In this document: positions 21,251-32,169 of the stretch, in pieces
How the letters are laid out: each line of letters starts with the position of its first letter
Position numbering within the stretch: position 1 is the stretch's first letter
Source: Danio rerio
Taxonomy: Eukaryota > Chordata > Actinopteri > Cypriniformes > Danionidae
Reading direction: 5' to 3'
DNA length: 64,000 bases
NCBI RefSeq assembly: GCF_049306965.1
Contig: NC_133197.1
Coordinates: forward strand, 2,522,501-2,586,500
Position numbers and translations under genes: made by a program
The notes under the pieces: model-generated
Databases searched by the model: none
Told to the model about the DNA's origin: nothing
Seen by the model: only the letters and a program-made list of their open reading frames with translations

Positions 21251-22525
21251 GGTACTTGGTGAAAAAGTGTGATAACCACTGTTAAGGGATTCGTTTTAAC
21301 ATGCGCAAGCAACAGGACATCAATTAATTTTACCTGTAGTGCTTCTGTGTACACTCTCGTGTGTTCAGTTAGTTTCACTTTTGCTTTGGCCTTCGTGGGT
21401 GCATGGGAGGAATGAGCCACGACGAGATAATCATCTGTTGCCTATAATGTTTACTTAGCATCTTAAACAACATAGATTCAGTGTTTACTCACAACAGTAC
21501 ACGTGGCATTAACACACAGCGTACCATAACTGTCAACATTAGGATGTGAAAATAAGGGATCCCGCCTCAAAACAAAAATCCCCTAATAAGTAAACATGTT
21601 AATCTGGAGCTGTTTTATTGTAAATAATAAGTTGAAACTATGTTTTTTTCTATTTATTGTTATTATTTAGAAAGGATGGAATAAATAGTATACACTAGAA
21701 AAAGCTGCAAATAAATTAGCAAACAGCCTATTTAAATGATCAGCTATTATAAAGAAATTGTATCGAGTTCTCATCAACATGTCTTTCTTCACTATATGAC
21801 TTTAAACATTCTGATCAAAGAGAAGCGAATGAATCTCTCATTTAGATGTTTTATTTGATCACATTAAATAACATTTAAAAATGCACAGACCTAAAATGAA
21901 AGCTTTCGATTGGTTTCCTAACCGTTTATGCTCATTTAAGACTAAATTTGTTGTGTTTAACAGAAAACCCACTGAGATTGAGATGTTTTCCCACTTCAAA
22001 TCGCATGTACAGAATGTGTTTGGGAAACAGCGTCTATTTGTCTGTATGGAGGGCATCTGACAGTCACGCACTGCTACATGAACTGACTGTTTTGAGTATT
22101 GCATAGAAGGGCAACGGCACATGTAAGGGAAATGAAGGGAATCCTGCCGTTTTTATATATATTTCAACGTGTTTTCATGCCTATATAAAGTAAGAGCACA
22201 GAACAGATTCACATTTAGGAGCGAGTGGTGTTTCTTTAGTGGTTCGGCGATATGTATTGCATATAGGGAGGATCGGCTCTTTAATGTTTATTAACAACCT
22301 TCGTAGAAATATTAAAAATATGGGAGAAATACAGGAAAATACCTTTACAGCATGAAAGCAGGATACCATTGTAAAATACTGGAGAATCCTGGGAAAAGCG
22401 TTGACGGGTATGCAGCTCACACGTCACTGTTCCCACTGTCTGGTGCTCTTGCTCCGGCACAGAACAGCAGCTTTTCAGACCGTGCGATGAGCAATTATAG
22501 AGAACTCTCTAATGATCTGACCATC
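21251..22525. other. AT-rich intergenic sequence between C and D
   Basis: No gene, tandem repeat or clear element ends recognised. Small ORFs on both strands lack known motifs. Confidence 0.5.
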
Positions 22526-22533
22526 CTGTACAC

Positions 22534-24123
22534 CAGTGGTCACCAAACTTGTTCCTGGAGGTCCGGTGTGTCCTGCAGATTTTAGCTCCAACCCTAATCA
22601 AACACATCTTAACAAGCTAATCAAGGTCTTTGTAAGAGTTGAAATATTGCAAATATTTTGATGTCTTTGACAATTCAAAACATGAGCTGAAAACAGACTG
22701 GTGACTCCACAACCCAGCAGGTGGGAATGCGGGAAAAAACAGTTCCTGCTGCATTTGCATCTGAGTCTGCTGAAGCTCGGCTTCAACCACCCCAACTCAC
22801 GCATATGGTCATTTCAATGTTTGAATGTTCTAGATTAACCAAACTGACTTTATCATGTTTGATATAATTTGAAATGTCTCAGTGCGACTGGTACAATGGT
22901 CTCATTCTCTCAGAAACAGACATATTCAGAACAATAAATATATAACTTCAGGCATCTTTTGAACCACTGTGAAGGGTGTGACTTTTCCACTAAGTGTGAA
23001 TGCCTTTTGTTATACATTCACACCCCCTTCCTTGAGGGAATTCTTGGATTATTTAAGGTAAGGTTTGAGAAAGGCGCAGGGCGATTCTGCCTAACCAGAT
23101 CAGCCCATAACATGACTTGCTCCATGTTATGTATATTTCAAAGTCAGGAATGCATCTTTTAATCTTGGATTTATCTTTGATAATTTGATGTCTTGTACTG
23201 ATCATTTATGAATTGACTGATTGATTTTGGCGTAATACATTTACCTGACTAATAAATTATGTTTTGAATTATTCATACCTCGTGTTATTATCACTGATAA
23301 ATGTTGTTGTCCATAGCACTACAAGCCACTGTACAGGTTAGTAACGGACTAAAACATGTTAGACGGAGCAGCGTGGCACGCTATACAATGTTGGTAGAGA
23401 TCCGACTAACAAATTGGCATTAATTCAAGTATACTTGGACTGTAAAAGGCCAACTATTTAGAACAACAAAATATTGTTGAAACTACTTTAAATGTGGATA
23501 TTCAGGCCTTCATCTACAAACGTATAATCCTGCGCGATTATTATTAAAATACTTTGTCTTGATTCAGTAGATAACAGATCTATGGGGACCACATAAAAAT
23601 CTCCTAAATAGAGTAAGTAGGGTTCTGCCTTTTTAGGAGAGCGGTTAATCGCCTCTGTTTAATGACCAAGACTGACAAGCTTGTATTAAGAGATTGTATA
23701 CCCGGCCGGTGCAAGACTCGAGATGCTATAGGAATCTGAGTAAATGAAAATAAGGTATAATAACAAATCAAAAGAATATTCAATCATAATCTAAAATAAT
23801 GTGAAAGGAAACAAAATAACCTTCTCAATGTTTTATAATTGGAGTCAGATAAAACGAGGATAAACATATTAATATTCTAAACCACCTCATACTAAAATTG
23901 GAGTCAGATATGAGTTAAGTTTAATATAAATCAACATTGTGCACTGGAAAGGCCGAACATGCAGTGAACTTTCATCCACCAGTGGATACCGTCATTGGAA
24001 CAACTGGCTGGACCTTACATCTTACTAGGTATACTTGAATCATCCAGGCTGGTGTGTTGAGGCAAGTTGGAGCTAAACCCTGCAGAGACACCAGCCCTCC
24101 AGGACCGAGATTGGTGACCCCTG
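22534..24123. mobile_element. hAT element with 8-bp duplication ctgtacac
   Basis: Starts cagtggtcaccaaacttg and ends attggtgacccctg. The octamer ctgtacac is at 22526-22533 and 24124-24131. The first ~90 and last ~80 bases match the short hAT elements at 40244-40422 and 57604-57789, so this is the long form of that family. No transposase is recognised in the ~1.4 kb interior. Confidence 0.88.
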
Positions 24124-24131
24124 CTGTACAC

Positions 24132-24650
24132 CAGTGCATACTCTCTGATTGACGCCAATAGAAATGAAAACAAAATAAACTCAGTGTGCTTGGTTGAATA
24201 TCAATAAAGTGTTTACGTTTGGTCTTTTAAAAACACTGCTGTAACACATTGAGCCTCTAAACATTGTTCTTATGACGTTTTTCTACAGGAGGAAAACTCT
24301 AATAACTTCCAAATACTACAAATATAGTCTGTTAGTAAATGCAGAGATATTGATGAAATCCAGACATAATGCTGCTTTAAAGTTCTAAATAATACTGTAA
24401 ATGATAAAGAAATGATCTTAAATACATTTGTAGGTAAAAGTTCATTTTTACATTGATTCGCCTTACAGGAAGTTCACTCAGCAGGGAAATGAAGGTGGCT
24501 TGAGTGGTTTGTGAGCACAATAAGTGCACAGCGTGCCATCTTCTCTGATAATTGTAGGAAATAATCCAAAAGCGTAATCGACTGTGCCACAAAAAACAAA
24601 ACAAAAATGTGATATACATGACTAGTTCAGCAGCTAATCAGCCAGAATCC
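24132..24650. other. Intergenic sequence, nothing recognised
   Basis: A-rich sequence without long ORFs or clear repeat ends. Confidence 0.45.
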
Positions 24651-24659
24651 GCTGAGGTG

Positions 24660-24893
24660 GAGAGGGTGCTCGCTGCAGAGCCATTTGAGGAGAGCTGAGC
24701 TCCAACGAGGGGGAGCATGAGCTGTCGCTCCTCCTCCTGTAAGCTGTTTTAATGCGTACACCAACCCCACCCCTAACCCTACCCCCAGTGACATCACTCG
24801 TAGAAGAAGTGCAAAAAAGGTGGAGCTCAAGCTTAAGCTCCCCCTCGCTGGAGCTCATCTCCCCTCAAATGGCTCTGCAGCGAGCACCACTTG
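24660..24893. mobile_element. Hairpin MITE with ~50-bp inverted arms
   Basis: The left arm (24665-24712) and right arm (24840-24888) are nearly perfect inverted repeats starting ggtgctcgctgcagagcc. Nonamers gctgaggtg at 24651-24659 and 24894-24902 could be a 9-bp target duplication, which would fit a Mutator-like element. The family is not certain. Confidence 0.75.
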
Positions 24894-24902
24894 GCTGAGG
24901 TG

Positions 24903-25619
24903 ATGTGTCAGCGAGGCCTAGCTGTCACTCAAGTGGCCACACCCTTAATTATTCAGTTCATGTATATTAAACGAGTGAGTTGTAAAAGACAAATTCACCC
25001 CCTGTAGGCCCGTAGCCAACCTGGTGAAAGGGTCAGTTCTTTTTTTTCTTAAAAAGTGGACAGTTTTGCAGTGATACGCCTCCATTTTCTATTTAATTAT
25101 TACATTTAAATGCTGCATTTTAGCGACATTAAGCACTTATCTGAATTTGCTTGTCAGATGATCATCTTAACCACATTGTATTGACTATTTTAGCCAAAAT
25201 AGTATTGAAATCAATTTTAATATGGGACACTTTTGGTGCTTCACACCTTTCTATTGGTCTTTTTTTTTTTAAGAATAAGGTCCAATGTTTAAAATATACA
25301 ATACAATAGCAAAAGATGACTTCTCTGATGCCAGATTGCATTTTCTTGCACTACTGGATGTGGTACTCATGACAAATATTTGTTAGCACTGGCCAAACTG
25401 AAGTCACGTCCAAGAGATTCAGAGGATTCTGCTTGATCGTAAAGCCTTTTTTTCCTGATGTTTGCATCATGATGTAATAGCAGTCAAAATACGACAAATG
25501 AGCTCACGTATGGGACAAATTCTGGAGCTTTATCAGTGAGGGTGGGTCTTGCAATCCTTTCTTTTTTTTCCAACAGTAAATTGTCAGCAATTATCACAGT
25601 ATAATCAAACATTGTGAAC
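24903..25619. other. Intergenic sequence, nothing recognised
   Basis: AT-rich with T-tracts at 25029-25050 and 25259-25272. These could be ends of old retroposed pieces, but no ORF or duplication supports this. Confidence 0.4.
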
Positions 25620-25627
25620 TATAGAAG

Positions 25628-26024
25628 CAGGGGCGGACTGGCCATCTGGCAATTCTGGCATATGCCAGAAGGGCCGGACCAATTTTTAAATGTGGGCCGG
25701 TCAGTTTTATTTTTTTATATGTATTGTTTTTAAGTGCAGGGAGCTTTTATCTCTTGCTAGATGTGATATTATGATGATGATAAAAAAAAAATAATAATAA
25801 ATGTTAAACATTTGGCCCAATCGGCAACTGCCGCCTGGTTTCAAGATGGGCCGACCCAATCCAAGGTTACCCGGACATATTCAAAATCTGGCAATAATGT
25901 CATATTATTTCACCATCTTTACACCAAAATAAATAGTGAATGTGGGTGGGGCTGTGTCGGTGTGGTAATGTGGGCTGGTGTGGTAACAGTGCCAGGGCTG
26001 AATTTTTGTCCCAGTCCGCCCCTG
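25628..26024. mobile_element. Short hAT element with 8-bp duplication tatagaag
   Basis: The ends caggggcggactgg and (reverse strand) caggggcggactgg are a perfect 14-base inverted repeat. tatagaag is at 25620-25627 and 26025-26032. 397 bp, non-autonomous. Confidence 0.9.
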
Positions 26025-26032
26025 TATAGAAG

Positions 26033-26560
26033 AAACATAGAGGATGCCAGGGGGAATAAAGCAGTAAAGAAAACAAAAAGGTAAACAAGAAATACATATA
26101 AAATAAAGCTTAAAATAACAAAATATTACGAGTGTAAGCAATTTAAAGTGAAATACTGATGTTATAAGGGGATGGTGTATACTGGTGTTTAAATAGGGCA
26201 TGACAAGATATTGTTTTCCTAGACTTAGTTTTTTTCTGAACTAGAAAGTGTTCTGAAATATTGTTTCAATTCTTTTATGAATACCTTAAAAAGCAGTTTA
26301 TTATTGGATAATAATTTGTGGATGTGATATTTAGCAAGTAAAAGATCTAGGAAGTAGAACGCTTTCTCTGTATTATTGTCTGTACCGATAAAACCAAAAT
26401 AACACATTTTCCCAAAACAAAGAAAAAAATGGAATATATAAACTCAAACACAAATTTGCAAAAGTTACCCCAAAATATTGTTACCCCAATTTTTTCATTT
26501 TGTAAATTGCAGAAAACGCGCATTTTGCCGATATCTGATTTAAAGCTACTCACTGGGTAG
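26033..26560 (-). mobile_element. L1-type LINE 3' fragment, antisense, just upstream of promoter D
   Basis: The minus strand reads CYFGFIGTDNNTEKAFYFLD and then LLLAKYHIHKLLSNNKLLFK, the C-terminal part of fish L1 ORF2. The 5' end lies near 26560, less than 100 bases from the CRE of promoter D. The 3' boundary is uncertain and may extend left of the hAT at 25628-26024. Broken. Confidence 0.65.
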
Positions 26561-26599
26561 GATCTGTGGAACAGTTTTTGCGATCCCTATTTTTTAACA

Positions 26600-26676
26600 A
26601 CAGCATGTTGCGCTCGCTTCAGCGTGATGACGTCAGCACTGACGCGTTCATCCAGCGTCGAGTCTTCAGAGCTGAG
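26600..26676 (+). promoter_or_regulatory. Promoter and non-coding exon 1 of unit D
   Basis: Same block as in B, E, F and G. The CRE octamer TGACGTCA is at 26628-26635, the exon end 'gagctgag' at 26676 and the donor GTGAGT follows. The CCAAT box found in B, E and F is absent here because the upstream part is replaced. Confidence 0.75.
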
Positions 26677-27319
26677 GTGAGTCGTTGACGCTTTTTCTCG
26701 TGTTTACACAACAATAAAACACACTTTACAGTTTATTAAAGCGACAATCTGCGACTAGTTTCTGCATTGAGTTCACCTCTATCTGTGTGTCTGCTGACCA
26801 AAACAACACAGCAGGCGGAGAGCAGCTCTGAGAGGACAATATGAGTGAATGTGCTTTTCTGTATATCTTCAGTGTGTACCTTCTTCAACTTCTGGATTAA
26901 TAATATTTATAAATGTGACCTGTGAATGTAATTTAGTGTTGTAGGTATATGACGTTTAGCACTGAAAACATGATTTGTGGTGCTCATAATAACTAGTGAA
27001 TATAGTAAATAGTAATAAGGTAACTTACTAAAGTAACTGTACGTTACTTTACATAGCCTGTGTATGTGGTAGCAAAAATGTGGTAAATGCTTTCGAGGTA
27101 TTTAAACTGTAGGTCTATGTAGAGCTCTGAAATAAAACAACACTGGTTTCCACCTTATGATATTGAAGTCTTCAGATCAGGTTAATTGTATTAGTTTCAA
27201 CAGACTTGGGGAAAATTGCGTAATTACCTGTTGTATTGTCGACAAGATAAAACTATCAATATAATTTATTTCATTAAGCAGTGTAAGTTAAGCAGATTTG
27301 TCTGTTTATTATTCTTCAG
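26677..27319 (+). other. Intron 1 of unit D
   Basis: About 640 bases, closely related to intron 1 of E, F and G ('tctgcattgagttcacctct'). No insertion and no coding region. Confidence 0.75.
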
Positions 27320-27399
27320 TTAAGCTGTGAATACTGGAATATCCCCATCAATCCATCCATCAGGAAGATTTTTAGAGTTTATTGAAGGACAGTGAGAAG

Positions 27400-27454
27400 A
27401 TGAGTGATCCAGAACCCTGCAGAATTAAACAGGAAGACACTGAAGAACTAATAG
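27400..27454 (+). CDS. Coding exon 2 of unit D
   Basis: Exon 2 starts at 27320 after AG; the ATG at 27400 opens MSDPEPCRIKQEDTEELI plus one base. The donor GT is at 27455-27456, phase 1, joining to 29000. The upstream 80 bases are 5' untranslated. The start is fixed by the same sequence in five units. Confidence 0.88.
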
Positions 27455-27966
27455 GTTTGTGTTTATTCATTACTCTACAATAATGAGGCTGAACAGCAGT
27501 GAAGTTGTGAATCTTTTAGCTCTTTATCAGTCTTGGTTCTTTTTCCTTTTACCTTTTATTTTATATTGTTTACAATTAGTGTTTAAAAATGCAATTCATC
27601 CTCAACTTTCCTTCATGTATCAAATTTGCCATATATATTTACATGTATTATATAGTTTTGGGTAAGTTGCACAAAGTAATAGATTACAAATTACTACTTG
27701 AAAGTTATAATCTGATTACATGACTAATTTCTACATGTAGAAAATAAACAGACACTTTTAAGTTACTTTGTACGTCTTTTTAGGTTTTTTAAGTAAAAAG
27801 TTGTAGGTCTTTAATTATATAAAATTGAAGAAAAATAGGACAAAGATTTACACTGTTTTATTAACATTACAATAAAATTATTGTAAGCCTTTTGAGATTT
27901 GCTGACACAAAGCCCCGTCACAATGTATTCCTAAACAGATCCAGCACTTTTATCACGTTGATCAAA
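27455..27966 (+). other. Intron 2 of unit D, ancestral part
   Basis: Matches intron 2 of A, B, E and F. It breaks off at about 27966, where a repeat begins. No gene. Confidence 0.7.
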
Positions 27967-28891
27967 TTACAACAACTTTAACCATGAGGTAAACACAAAA
28001 CAAAACTTTCCATCCGGAGCTCCTTCATGGGACTCAACGTTTGTAAGCAGTCGCTCCAACAGACTCGCGCGGCTCTCAGTCCCGCCCACACTCGTCAGTG
28101 CTTGTTACGACTGAAGTTTATTTATTTATTTATTATTGCGAATTGTACTGTCTTTTTCTTTGTCCCGCCTTCTTGTTGTTTTTCTGTTGTCTCATAGGCT
28201 CCCATACCGGCATGATCCCGTGTTCTGATTGGCTGCTGGTCTCGGAGGCCTGTATATAAGGGAGCTTCCGGCAGGGTTCTGGGAGCTCATTTTCGTTGCG
28301 ACAGTTGTTGGGAGTGGAGCTCCTGGATTTCCCTCACCCCTCCGGCCGATGACCAACAACCGATTTTGTACTAATGTTCGTTAAACGTTAACCTTTGTTG
28401 AGAATTTGAGCGTGTAGGGGTGGCCTGCCTATTTATTTGATTACTTTTGACTTTGTTTATGTTTATGGAGTAAGGTAAACTTCTTGTATTTTTCTTTAAA
28501 TAGTAATAGGTAATTTAGTGCATTTACTTTATAGATTCTTTTTTTGTTTTGTTATTTTGGCCTGTGGTCACCCTGAAGAGACGGTCATTTATATTATCTA
28601 CATTTTTTTATAATAAATCTATTCATATACTCTCAACTGCGTTTCTGAGTTTGGTTGTCGATCGAAGGGAATCTTTTGCCTTAAGTTTTGTTTGGGAAAT
28701 CCACCACCCCAACACATTTGTTTTCTTCGTTTATTATGCCCATATTGTTCCTCCTAGACTTGGAGCATAATAAGCCGAACAATCACAGAGCTGCATTTTT
28801 TAAGAGGTGCGCGTCACTAAGGGCTATGCGTCCACGTGTGGGCCAACACCGTAGCATGTGCATGCGCTTGGCGCAGAAGTATAAATCAGCA
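27967..28891. mobile_element. Left-truncated TIR element (AAGCCTGGTTTATAC family)
   Basis: 'aacaactttaaccatgagg' through 'gcagaagtataaatcagc' matches the complete copies at 30231-30791 and 63103-63595. The left terminus is missing. About 665 bases inside (28103-28767) have no counterpart in the other copies. Confidence 0.7.
28103..28767 (+). mobile_element. Possible solo LTR (fossil) inside the TIR element
   Basis: The insert begins tgttacgactg and may end ggagca. It contains a TATA-like 'tgtatataag' at about 28251 and 'aataaat' near 28612, an arrangement expected of a long terminal repeat. No internal region and no clear target duplication are present, so it is at most a solo LTR of an old LTR retrotransposon; family unknown. 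Confidence 0.35.
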
Positions 28892-28999
28892 ATTAATCAG
28901 AGTTCCTCACACTATTGAGCCCTGCTAGAGCACCATCTGCTGTTAGCAAACTGATAGAAAGTAGCCTCTTAAAATATAATTTACTTGCTTTATTTTCAG

Positions 29000-29820
29000 A
29001 TGTGATGGGAGCAGTGAAGAGTGAAGAACTGAGTGAAGATGAGGAGAAACATCAGGTCAAAAGTGAAAGAAAAAATCAGCCAAATATGGAACGCAGTTTT
29101 TTAGTGAATACAACAGCCGTAAAAGGTTTCACCTGCACTCAGTGTGGAAAGAGTTTCGGGCGTAAACATGATCTCAATCGTCACATGAGGATCCACACTG
29201 GAGAGAGACCTTACAAGTGTTCACACTGCGACAAGAGATTCAATGAGCCAGGATACCTGAAAGCACACGAGAGGATTCACACTGGAGAGAAAACACACAC
29301 ATGTGATCAATGCGGCAAAATATTTTTGAGGTCTTCCGATCTGAAGACCCATCTCATAGTTCATAAAAATGAGAAGCCTTATTCATGCTCTGAGTGTGGA
29401 AAGAGTTTTAGACATAAACTTTATTTAAAAGTACATCAGAAGGTCCACACTGGTGTGAGAGACTTTGTGTGCTTAGAGTGTGGGAAGAGTTTTACTAGCT
29501 CTGGAAACTTGAAACAACACCAGATGATGCACACTGGAGAGAAACCGTACAAGTGTTCACACTGCGACCAGGGATTTGCTTGGCCACAATCACTGAGAAG
29601 ACATGAGAGAATTCACACTGGAGAGAAACCGTGCGCATGTACTCAGTGTGGGAAGAGTTTTATTAGAGCTGGAGACTTGAAACAACACCAGAGGACTCAC
29701 ACTGAAGAGAAACCGTACCAGTGTTCACACTGCGACAAGAGATTCAGTCTGTTACAATACCTGAAACGACACCAGAGGATTCACTCTGGAGAGATACTGT
29801 ACACGTATTCAGTGTCTTAA
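29000..29820 (+). CDS. Eight-finger C2H2 protein D, terminal exon
   Basis: The acceptor AG at 28998-28999 fixes the exon start; the open frame continues upstream only by chance. Joined to exon 2 it gives 291 residues: MSDPEPCRIKQEDTEELI, then [19 protein letters not shown], then eight canonical fingers (FTCTQC, YKCSHC, HTCDQC, YSCSEC, FVCLEC, YKCSHC, CACTQC, YQCSHC), then [12 protein letters not shown] and TAA 29818-29820. Linkers alternate between TGEKP and the non-canonical KNEKP and TGVRDF types, typical of this fish family. All zinc ligands are present, so this is the best-preserved complete unit of the window. It should be nuclear and DNA-binding; an 8-finger array can contact up to about 24 bp. 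No repressor domain of the KRAB type is seen. Confidence 0.92.
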
Positions 29821-29867
29821 ATACACACATGAGGATTTACTGTGGAGAGAAAACACACAAATGTGAT

Positions 29868-31278
29868 CAGGGCCAGAGTGGGACTCCTTTTCAGCCCTTA
29901 GACCGGCCCACCTCAGTTCATGATTGACTATATTAAAATAAGGTCATTTCTAATTCAGTTTCTAATGACACGATCATGTCTTTTTTCAAGGAAACAGCTG
30001 CTTTAGAACTTCAAATGTTTTTCATCAATATGAGAACATTGAAGAATAGCTAAATCTCCAGCACTACTCTTTAAAACATCACAATGTCTTTTCCTGCAAT
30101 ATCTGAATGTATATTCTGTGCAAAATTCTTTATAGATGTCCAGTCATTTGTAACGGTGGTCACACAAAAAATAAAAATAAAATATGTACACCTATATAAG
30201 TAATCCAAAGAGTGTTATATGTCTTAACACTAAAGCCTGGTTTATACTTCTGCGTTAAGTGACCGGCGTGACCCACGGCGCATGCAACCTGCGTAGCTGT
30301 GCATGTATACTTCTGCGCGCTGTCTCTGTTGGTCTGCATTAACACTTCTGAAACGCTAGTTGGCAGTGAGGTGTTAATGCTTCTCTGTGTCGAGTTTCTT
30401 CGCTGCTGTTTTGCTTTTCCTGAACACTTCCTGAATGTACAAGTGGCTTAAACTCGCTCATTTTGAGGCAGGAACCGGCGGACGTGCAACAACTTTAACT
30501 ATGAGGAAAACACAAAACAAAACTTTCCATCCGGAGCTCATTCACAGGACTCCACACTTGTAAACAATCGCTGCATCAGGCTCGCACCATTCACGCGGCT
30601 CTCGGTCCCGTCCAGACTCGTCAGCGCTACCAAGCCGACCAATCACAGAGCTTGCGCTACGCGTCGTTGCAACGTGTAGTTACATTTTTTGAGAGGTGCA
30701 CGTCAGCGACGCCGATGGCCACGGCGTAGGGCTATGCATCAACGCCGTAGCATACGCGTGCGTTTGAAGCAGAAGTATAAATCAGCCTTTAGAATAAAAT
30801 TATATATATATAAGTGCGGTTCGAACTTGGGTCGGTGACATTGTAACGCAACGTGCTGACCACTGGACCACAATGGCACTGTTATGCTGGTGCGCTTGGA
30901 TTAAAAAATAAGGGTTGCACTGTTGTCTCAAGTATTGACAAGTTATGTCAGATTTATTAATATAGTGAATCATCTGATTTTCATTGAGCAGGTGTAATAT
31001 TCATTAATATTAATTATTCAAATTCTTATATTCACTAAGGTGCCGCTGTTTGGGGTTGAATGATAGTTACGTCATCATTAACCTGCAGGCTGCATTTTGC
31101 TCACAGGGCTGCGAGAAAATAAATAAAAAGAGCGGCGCTGCGGCAAAATAAAAAGAGTGAGGCTATAGTCAAATAAATAAATAAATGTAAAAAGTGCGAC
31201 TGCTCAGAGTGCAAGCATCTAGGGACACCGGCCCAATAGGGATTCTCCCGGTCCTCCCGATTAGCCAATCCAGGCCTG
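29868..31278. mobile_element. hAT element with 8-bp duplication aatgtgat, in a dead finger
   Basis: Starts cagggccagagtggga and ends aatccaggcctg. aatgtgat is at 29860-29867 and 31279-31286. It contains a second element (30231-30791). No transposase is seen. Confidence 0.88.
30231..30791. mobile_element. TIR element, AAGCCTGGTTTATAC family, nested
   Basis: The ends taaagcctggtttatacttc and (reverse strand) taaaggctgatttatacttc are inverted repeats. Related copies are at 27967-28891 and 63103-63595. Rich in CpG in the body. Non-coding. Confidence 0.8.
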
Positions 31279-31370
31279 AATGTGATCAATGCGGTGAAAC
31301 ATTTTTGAAGGCTTCAGCGCTAAAGAAACATCTTCAAGTTCATACGAGGAGAAGCCTTATCCATGTTCTT

Positions 31371-31920
31371 TAGCTCCATCAGAATCTTGCTCAGCCCCTG
31401 ACAAGGATATCCCAATAAATTTTCCTATTTCCTTTAATGAGATAAAACAGTCAGTTTCTGTGTACAACCCTTAAGCAGTAAGTCCCCGGCATACTTTAAA
31501 CAAAACTGAGGAGCAAACTGAAAAATCCATCTGAAACTGAGTTAATTTTGAGTTTGTTGTTGAAGTTCGCATCAGATGAGGGACTTCATTTTGGCTCCTA
31601 AACACCTTTGAGCTGCCATTGGTCTGTAGTGATTCTGCAGTCTGTTCTGGAGCTCCGGCTTCTTTGACATGCAAGTTCTTCCCCCCAATTAATTTCTGAC
31701 TCCACGATGTTCAGACAGGAGAACAACACCCAAAACAGCAACACTAGCCACATGAATACACTGAAGAGTGGAGCAGCAGAGCTGGTGCAGATATATCCGC
31801 ACCTGTACAATCGCTAGTGGAGTCTCTCACTGAATGAGAAGCCCACCTTATCTTTTCTATCAGCTTGTGCACACCGGCAGCACCAAAATACACAAACTAA
31901 TCCTGTTTATATGAAATAAA
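31371..31920 (+). other. Conserved 3' module after D with truncated small ORF and poly(A) signal
   Basis: Shared with E (40561-41127) and F (48450-48780). It includes an ATG-led ORF MFRQENNTQNSNTSHMNTLK at 31707, which in D stops after 36 codons (31815-31817), and AATAAA at 31915-31920. Most simply this is 3' untranslated sequence of the zinc-finger transcript ending at that signal. Confidence 0.6.
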
Positions 31921-32163
31921 GCTGCTGGGTGTTGCTAAATAAAGACGCGGGGCATGAGCGCAGCCAAAGATGACTTAGCGTTTTGCTTAGATGGGTTTTT
32001 CTTTTGGATAAACGCTAAACACTTGAGTTCTGACCACATGTGCTTGGTTGTATACAGGGCCGACCCTGTACATTCAGGGGCCCTAAGCTGAATAATATTG
32101 AGGCCCTATCATGCTCTGATAGTAGCCGTTGCAAATCAGCCCTTAATGGTTGTATTGCTTATT
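31921..32163 (+). other. Intergenic block shared with the E-F interval
   Basis: 'gatgacttagcgttttgctt' through 'tcaggggccctaagc' matches 41220-41340, showing that D-to-E and E-to-F spacers come from one duplicated segment. Confidence 0.7.
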
Positions 32164-32169
32164 AAATAC

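Larger units (their letters stand above)
29821..31370 (+). pseudogene. Finger remnants after D, split by a hAT element
   Basis: 29821-29867 and 31279-31370 together once encoded further fingers ('MRIYCGEKTHKCD' and, after the insertion, 'CDQCGETFLKASALKKHLQV'). They lie past the stop of D. The 1.4-kb hAT at 29868-31278 sits between them with an exact 8-bp duplication. Confidence 0.75.

Noticed and set aside
23840-23915. Repeated 'attggagtcagat' motif, also at about 57185 on the other strand, as an LTR element
   Set aside because: Only short matches; no ends, no proteins and no duplications could be found.
24765-24790. Interstitial telomere repeat ('cctaaccctacccc')
   Set aside because: Only one to two imperfect units, within the hairpin MITE.
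28915-28999. Start codon at 28915 for protein D
   Set aside because: The open frame upstream of 29000 is intron sequence before a strong acceptor; the true start is in exon 2 at 27400, as in all units.
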